DNA of 6,964 nt from an uncultured Fretibacterium sp. (GTDB lineage: Bacteria > Synergistota > Synergistia > Synergistales > Aminobacteriaceae). This document shows, in pieces, positions 4,541 to 6,964 of this stretch. The stretch lies in the NCBI RefSeq assembly GCF_938040765.1, contig NZ_CALIAA010000279.1, forward strand, positions 1 to 6,964, read 5' to 3'. The notes beneath the pieces are model-generated. The model worked only from the letters and a program-made list of their open reading frames with translations, searched no databases and was not told the origin of the DNA. Made by a program: the position numbers and the translations under genes. Position 1 is the stretch's first letter; the number at the start of each line of letters is the position of its first letter.

Positions 4541-6655
4541 ATGAGAAAGGTATGGGTTTTGTTGGCGGTGTTTTTGTTGGCGGCCTCTGCCCCGGGGGCG
4601 GCCTTGGCGGCGGACGTGCCGATCAACAGTACAAACTTCCCGGATAATACGTTCATTATCTTCGTTAGGGAACATGACACAAACAAGGACGGGTTTTTGA
4701 GCCTCGCGGAGATTGAAGCGGCGAAGAGTATGACCGTTAAACCCGACTTTGGCGCCAAAAACCTGGTAGGGATCGAGTATTTCACGTATCTGGAGACGCT
4801 GGTTTGCGCCAAACAGGAGCTGACGTCGCTGGACATGAGATGGAACGCAAAGCTGAAGGATCTGCATTGCGAGACCAACGACCTGCTGACGGCGCTGAAC
4901 GTGAGGGAGAACACGGAGCTGACGTCGCTGCATTGTGAGAACACTCCGCTGACGGAGCTGGACGTGAGCAAGAACACGAAGCTGACGTGGCTGTCGTGTT
5001 ACGAGAACCGGCTGACGACGCTGGACCTGAGCAAGAACACGGCGCTGACGGATCTGGCTTGCGCCAGCAACGATCTGACGACGGTGGACGTGAGCGGGAA
5101 CACGAACCTGAGGAATCTGGATTGCTCCAACAACGATCTGAAGGCATTGGACGTGAGCCAGAACACGGAGCTGCAAAAGCTGGAATGCAAGAACGACCGG
5201 CTGACGACGCTGGACCTGAGCAAGAACACGAAGCTGATGTATCTGTATTGTGAGCAGAACCAGCTGACGTCGTTGGACGTGAGCAAGAACACGAGGCTGT
5301 CAACGCTGGAATGCCCGAACAACCGGCTGACGGCGCTGGACCTGAGCAAGAACACGGAGCTGTCAACGCTGAAATGCACCGACAACCGGCTGACGGCGCT
5401 GGACCTGAGCAAGAACACGGAGCTGAGTTCGTTGTATTGCGAAGGGAACCAACTGACGGCGCTGAACGTGGCGAACACGAGGCTGGATTCGTTGTCTTGC
5501 CAGGGAAACCGTCTCACGTTCCTCGATCTGCAGGGGCTGCCTTTGAACTCGAATGCCACTGTGGGAGGTCAGACGCGGGACGGCCTGACGGTCTCGGCGA
5601 TCGGGGGTGTGTATGTCGTCGACCTCGGCGCGTTTCTCTCCCCGGATCGGTTCTTCAAAGTCAAAGACCTCGCCGGTAAGGATTCCGGCGGCGCTCCGCT
5701 CACCCCGCTGAGCTTCTTAAACAACGGCAAGGTCACCTTTAAGACCAAACCGGTGACGGTGACGTATCGGTATGCTACCGGCAATACCGAAGCCCCCTTG
5801 ATGGATGTCACCCTTATCGAATCCAACACGATCACGGTGTCCGTGTCCGGCCGCGGCAGGGTCACGCGTCAGGGGTCCACGGAGGCGCTGTCCGGCAGCG
5901 TGGCCGTCTTCCCGGGCGACGACGCGACGTTCGTGATCTTGGCGGACGCGGGTTACGAGATCGCTGACTTGAGGGCTGACAACGCCCCGGTGAGCGTCCC
6001 GTCGAGGACGGCGCGTTACGAGTACACGTTCCGCAACGTGACGAAGAATCATACTCTGAGGGCCGCGTTCAAGTCCGGACCGGGCGGGTCGCCGAGTAAT
6101 CCGGGCGTGCCGCCGGTGAATCCTCCCACGCCGCCAACCTCTCCGGACGTGCCGCCCGTGAATCCTCCCGCGCCGGCCGATATCCCGGTCTCCGCGGGGC
6201 AGTGGACGGTCTTCTGGGGCACTCGTGACGCGCAGGGCAAATATGGAGTGACAATCCAGGTTCCCATCAAATCGGAAGTTCCCCTGATCGAGGGCTCGAT
6301 CCGGGTCGAGGCCCTGGGGATCGAGGAAATCGGGGTCAAACTTCTTCCCGATGGCCGGGCGGCCTCCGCTCATGCAATGGCGCAGCAGCGCAGCTACTTG
6401 CTCCAGATCACGGGCAGGGTGGCCGAAAACGCCCTGAACACGGCACGGATCGACGCGCTGCACTACAGGCTGGAGGGCGGCGGCGAGGAGAAGACGGTTC
6501 ATCTGGGGACGAACGGCGGCGGTATCCTGCTGAAGGACATGAAGAAGGGGGGGGGAGAGACCCCGAAGTCGAATTCCGGCAGCGGGTGCGACGCGGGCCT
6601 GGGCTCGGTGGCGTTGCTGGCTCTCGTTCCCCTTTACATCCGGCGTCGGCGCTGA
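4541..6655 (+). CDS. Secreted leucine-rich-repeat surface protein with EF-hand-like loop and Synerg-CTERM-type sorting tail
   Basis: A 704-residue exported protein. Residues 1-23 are a signal peptide: an RK start, a hydrophobic core, and ALA before Ala24. Asp46-Glu57 (DTNKDGFLSLAE) fits a canonical 12-residue EF-hand calcium loop. Residues 94-324 are eleven LRRs of mostly 21 residues, consensus LTxLDLSKNTxLxxLxCxxNx, each with one Cys; a half-repeat with Cys89 precedes them. Residues 335-425 look beta-rich. Residues 429-512 resemble a divergent InlB B-repeat. Residues 520-547 are a Pro-rich linker and 552-664 form an unrecognised domain. The tail is SGSGCDAG (679-686), a short hydrophobic helix and RRRR (701-704), which matches my recollection of Synerg-CTERM, a processed surface-anchoring signal. 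Similar EF-hand/LRR surface proteins occur in clostridia and other host-associated bacteria. Its role is unknown; adhesion or ligand binding at the cell surface is the usual guess. It has its own leader and terminator and appears monocistronic. Confidence 0.92.
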   Translation: MRKVWVLLAVFLLAASAPGAALAADVPINSTNFPDNTFIIFVREHDTNKDGFLSLAEIEAAKSMTVKPDFGAKNLVGIEYFTYLETLVCAKQELTSLDMRWNAKLKDLHCETNDLLTALNVRENTELTSLHCENTPLTELDVSKNTKLTWLSCYENRLTTLDLSKNTALTDLACASNDLTTVDVSGNTNLRNLDCSNNDLKALDVSQNTELQKLECKNDRLTTLDLSKNTKLMYLYCEQNQLTSLDVSKNTRLSTLECPNNRLTALDLSKNTELSTLKCTDNRLTALDLSKNTELSSLYCEGNQLTALNVANTRLDSLSCQGNRLTFLDLQGLPLNSNATVGGQTRDGLTVSAIGGVYVVDLGAFLSPDRFFKVKDLAGKDSGGAPLTPLSFLNNGKVTFKTKPVTVTYRYATGNTEAPLMDVTLIESNTITVSVSGRGRVTRQGSTEALSGSVAVFPGDDATFVILADAGYEIADLRADNAPVSVPSRTARYEYTFRNVTKNHTLRAAFKSGPGGSPSNPGVPPVNPPTPPTSPDVPPVNPPAPADIPVSAGQWTVFWGTRDAQGKYGVTIQVPIKSEVPLIEGSIRVEALGIEEIGVKLLPDGRAASAHAMAQQRSYLLQITGRVAENALNTARIDALHYRLEGGGEEKTVHLGTNGGGILLKDMKKGGGETPKSNSGSGCDAGLGSVALLALVPLYIRRRR
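4820..5512 (+). repeat. Eleven tandem 63-bp LRR-coding units
   Basis: The units encode residues 94-324 with a 63-bp period. One extra Leu codon follows unit 1 and one codon is missing in unit 11. DNA identity is high between neighbours: units 9 (5327-5389) and 10 (5390-5452) share their first 36 bases or so exactly, and the core ctggacctgagcaagaacac occurs at 5021, 5210, 5337 and 5400. The near-identity points to recent duplication or homogenisation. Cys is at position 17 of every full unit (110, 132, 153, 174, 195, 216, 237, 258, 279, 300) and at 320 in the short last unit. Confidence 0.93.
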
Positions 6656-6681
6656 GCCGCTGCGCAGAACAAACGCGACAA

Positions 6682-6716
6682 ACGCGCGGCCCCCTGTCGG
6701 GGGCCGTGCGTTTTTT
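6682..6716 (+). terminator. Rho-independent terminator of the LRR gene
   Basis: A 13-bp stem pairs 6682-6694 with 6699-6711, with one G-U pair (6686/6707) and a TGTC loop. It runs directly into a six-T tract (6711-6716). It begins 27 nt after the stop codon at 6653-6655. This is a textbook strong terminator and indicates that the LRR gene ends its transcription unit. Confidence 0.92.
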
Positions 6717-6717
6717 A

Positions 6718-6858
6718 GGCCCCCTTGCAAGGGGGCTGGCAAGTCTTGGAGGGGCGAGACTGACGGCCCGTGAGCAAGGGCGAACGGCAGCCGGAAGGCT
6801 CCCCGAAGGGGGGTGTTGTTGAGCAGGCAAACTTACGCAGTAAGTTTCACTGAAAACA
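6718..6858. repeat. Palindrome-rich intergenic element, possible MITE-like repeat
   Basis: Non-coding DNA dense in secondary structure begins right after the terminator T-run. It contains a perfect 18-bp palindrome (6719-6736, GCCCCCTTGCAAGGGGGC), a CCCC-GAA-GGGG hairpin (6801-6811) overlapping the AGCC/GGCT pairing just before it, a perfect 8-bp stem with a 3-nt loop (AAACTTAC-GCA-GTAAGTTT, 6829-6847) and a GTTT/AAAC pairing ending near 6857. The style resembles the abundant non-autonomous intergenic repeats of gut anaerobes, which often start with such a C-run/G-run palindrome. That resemblance is from memory. No transposase, clear terminal inverted repeat or target duplication is visible, so the borders are guesses. 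Confidence 0.4.
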
Positions 6859-6881
6859 TTGGTCTGACATCTCCCGCCAAC

Positions 6882-6915
6882 GCCGAAAGACGACAATAAA
6901 TTGTCCTCTTTCGGC
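6882..6915. repeat. Long inverted repeat (stem-loop) in terminal intergenic DNA
   Basis: Positions 6882-6890 (GCCGAAAGA) pair perfectly with 6907-6915 (TCTTTCGGC). After one C-C mismatch, 6892-6896 (GACAA) pairs with 6901-6905 (TTGTC) around a TAAA loop, for 14 pairs in total. No T-run follows on either strand, so it is not an obvious terminator. It could be an operator, an RNA processing site or part of the neighbouring repeat. The remaining bases, 6916-6964, hold an imperfectly placed AGCCGA/TCGGCT inverted pair (6918-6923, 6954-6959) and nothing else I can identify. Confidence 0.6.
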
Positions 6916-6964
6916 ACAGCCGACCGACCGGCCGCCGCAATCCTCCCGAAAGATCGGCTTGCGT

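Noticed and set aside
4820..5512. CRISPR-like array
   Set aside because: The 63-bp periodicity is in frame, encodes a consistent LRR consensus and has no conserved repeat/variable spacer alternation.
4532..5559. Repetitive minus-strand open frames opposite the LRR array, rich in Ser, Cys, Arg and Gln repeats
   Set aside because: The periodicity comes entirely from the 63-bp LRR units read backwards, and there is no RBS or signal to support them.
6586..6822. 78-codon + strand open frame overlapping the end of the LRR gene and the intergenic palindromes
   Set aside because: It starts inside the LRR gene in another frame and reads through the terminator and repeat element; the composition is random Arg/Gly/Ala.

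Overview
The window is GC-rich bacterial DNA with four complete genes, all on the + strand. The best clue to the organism is the C-terminus of the last protein: a Ser-Gly-Cys-Asp-Ala-Gly motif, one hydrophobic helix and four terminal arginines. This matches my memory of the Synerg-CTERM sorting signal, which is known only from Synergistetes (Fretibacterium, Pyramidobacter and relatives: anaerobic, peptide- and amino-acid-fermenting, diderm bacteria). The other genes fit such a host: an iron-sulfur aldo/keto reductase, a sodium-coupled amino-acid symporter and a 4Fe-4S rRNA methyltransferase. The assignment is an inference from one short motif plus context.

Layout. Positions 1-64 carry an extended -10 promoter and an RBS for an aldo/keto reductase with a C-terminal ferredoxin-like domain (65-1210). 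After 76 bases with no visible terminator comes an 11-helix neurotransmitter:sodium symporter (NSS) family transporter (1287-2669), so these two may be co-transcribed. A strong intrinsic terminator (2698-2729) closes that unit. Next is an RlmD/TrmA-type RNA (uracil-C5) methyltransferase (2810-4228). The following 312-base gap (4229-4540) holds two good promoter candidates and a GC-rich leader with several hairpins. It leads into a secreted, surface-anchored leucine-rich-repeat protein (4541-6655), which ends in an intrinsic terminator (6682-6716). The last 248 bases have no gene. They hold a run of palindromes that looks like a small non-autonomous intergenic repeat, plus a separate long inverted repeat.

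How the genes relate. The first three are ordinary housekeeping or metabolic genes. The reductase is a cytoplasmic redox enzyme of unknown substrate, the symporter probably imports an amino acid, and the methyltransferase probably modifies 23S rRNA. The fourth gene stands alone with its own promoter, leader and terminator, and is the accessory-type part of the window. It encodes a signal peptide, an EF-hand-like calcium loop, eleven 21-residue LRRs with a fixed cysteine column, a beta-rich linker, an InlB-B-like repeat domain, a proline-rich stalk, an unrecognised C-terminal domain and the sorting tail. I see no defence, CRISPR, toxin-antitoxin or phage system. The least explained items are the LRR protein's cysteine column, its structured leader, and the repeat element downstream.
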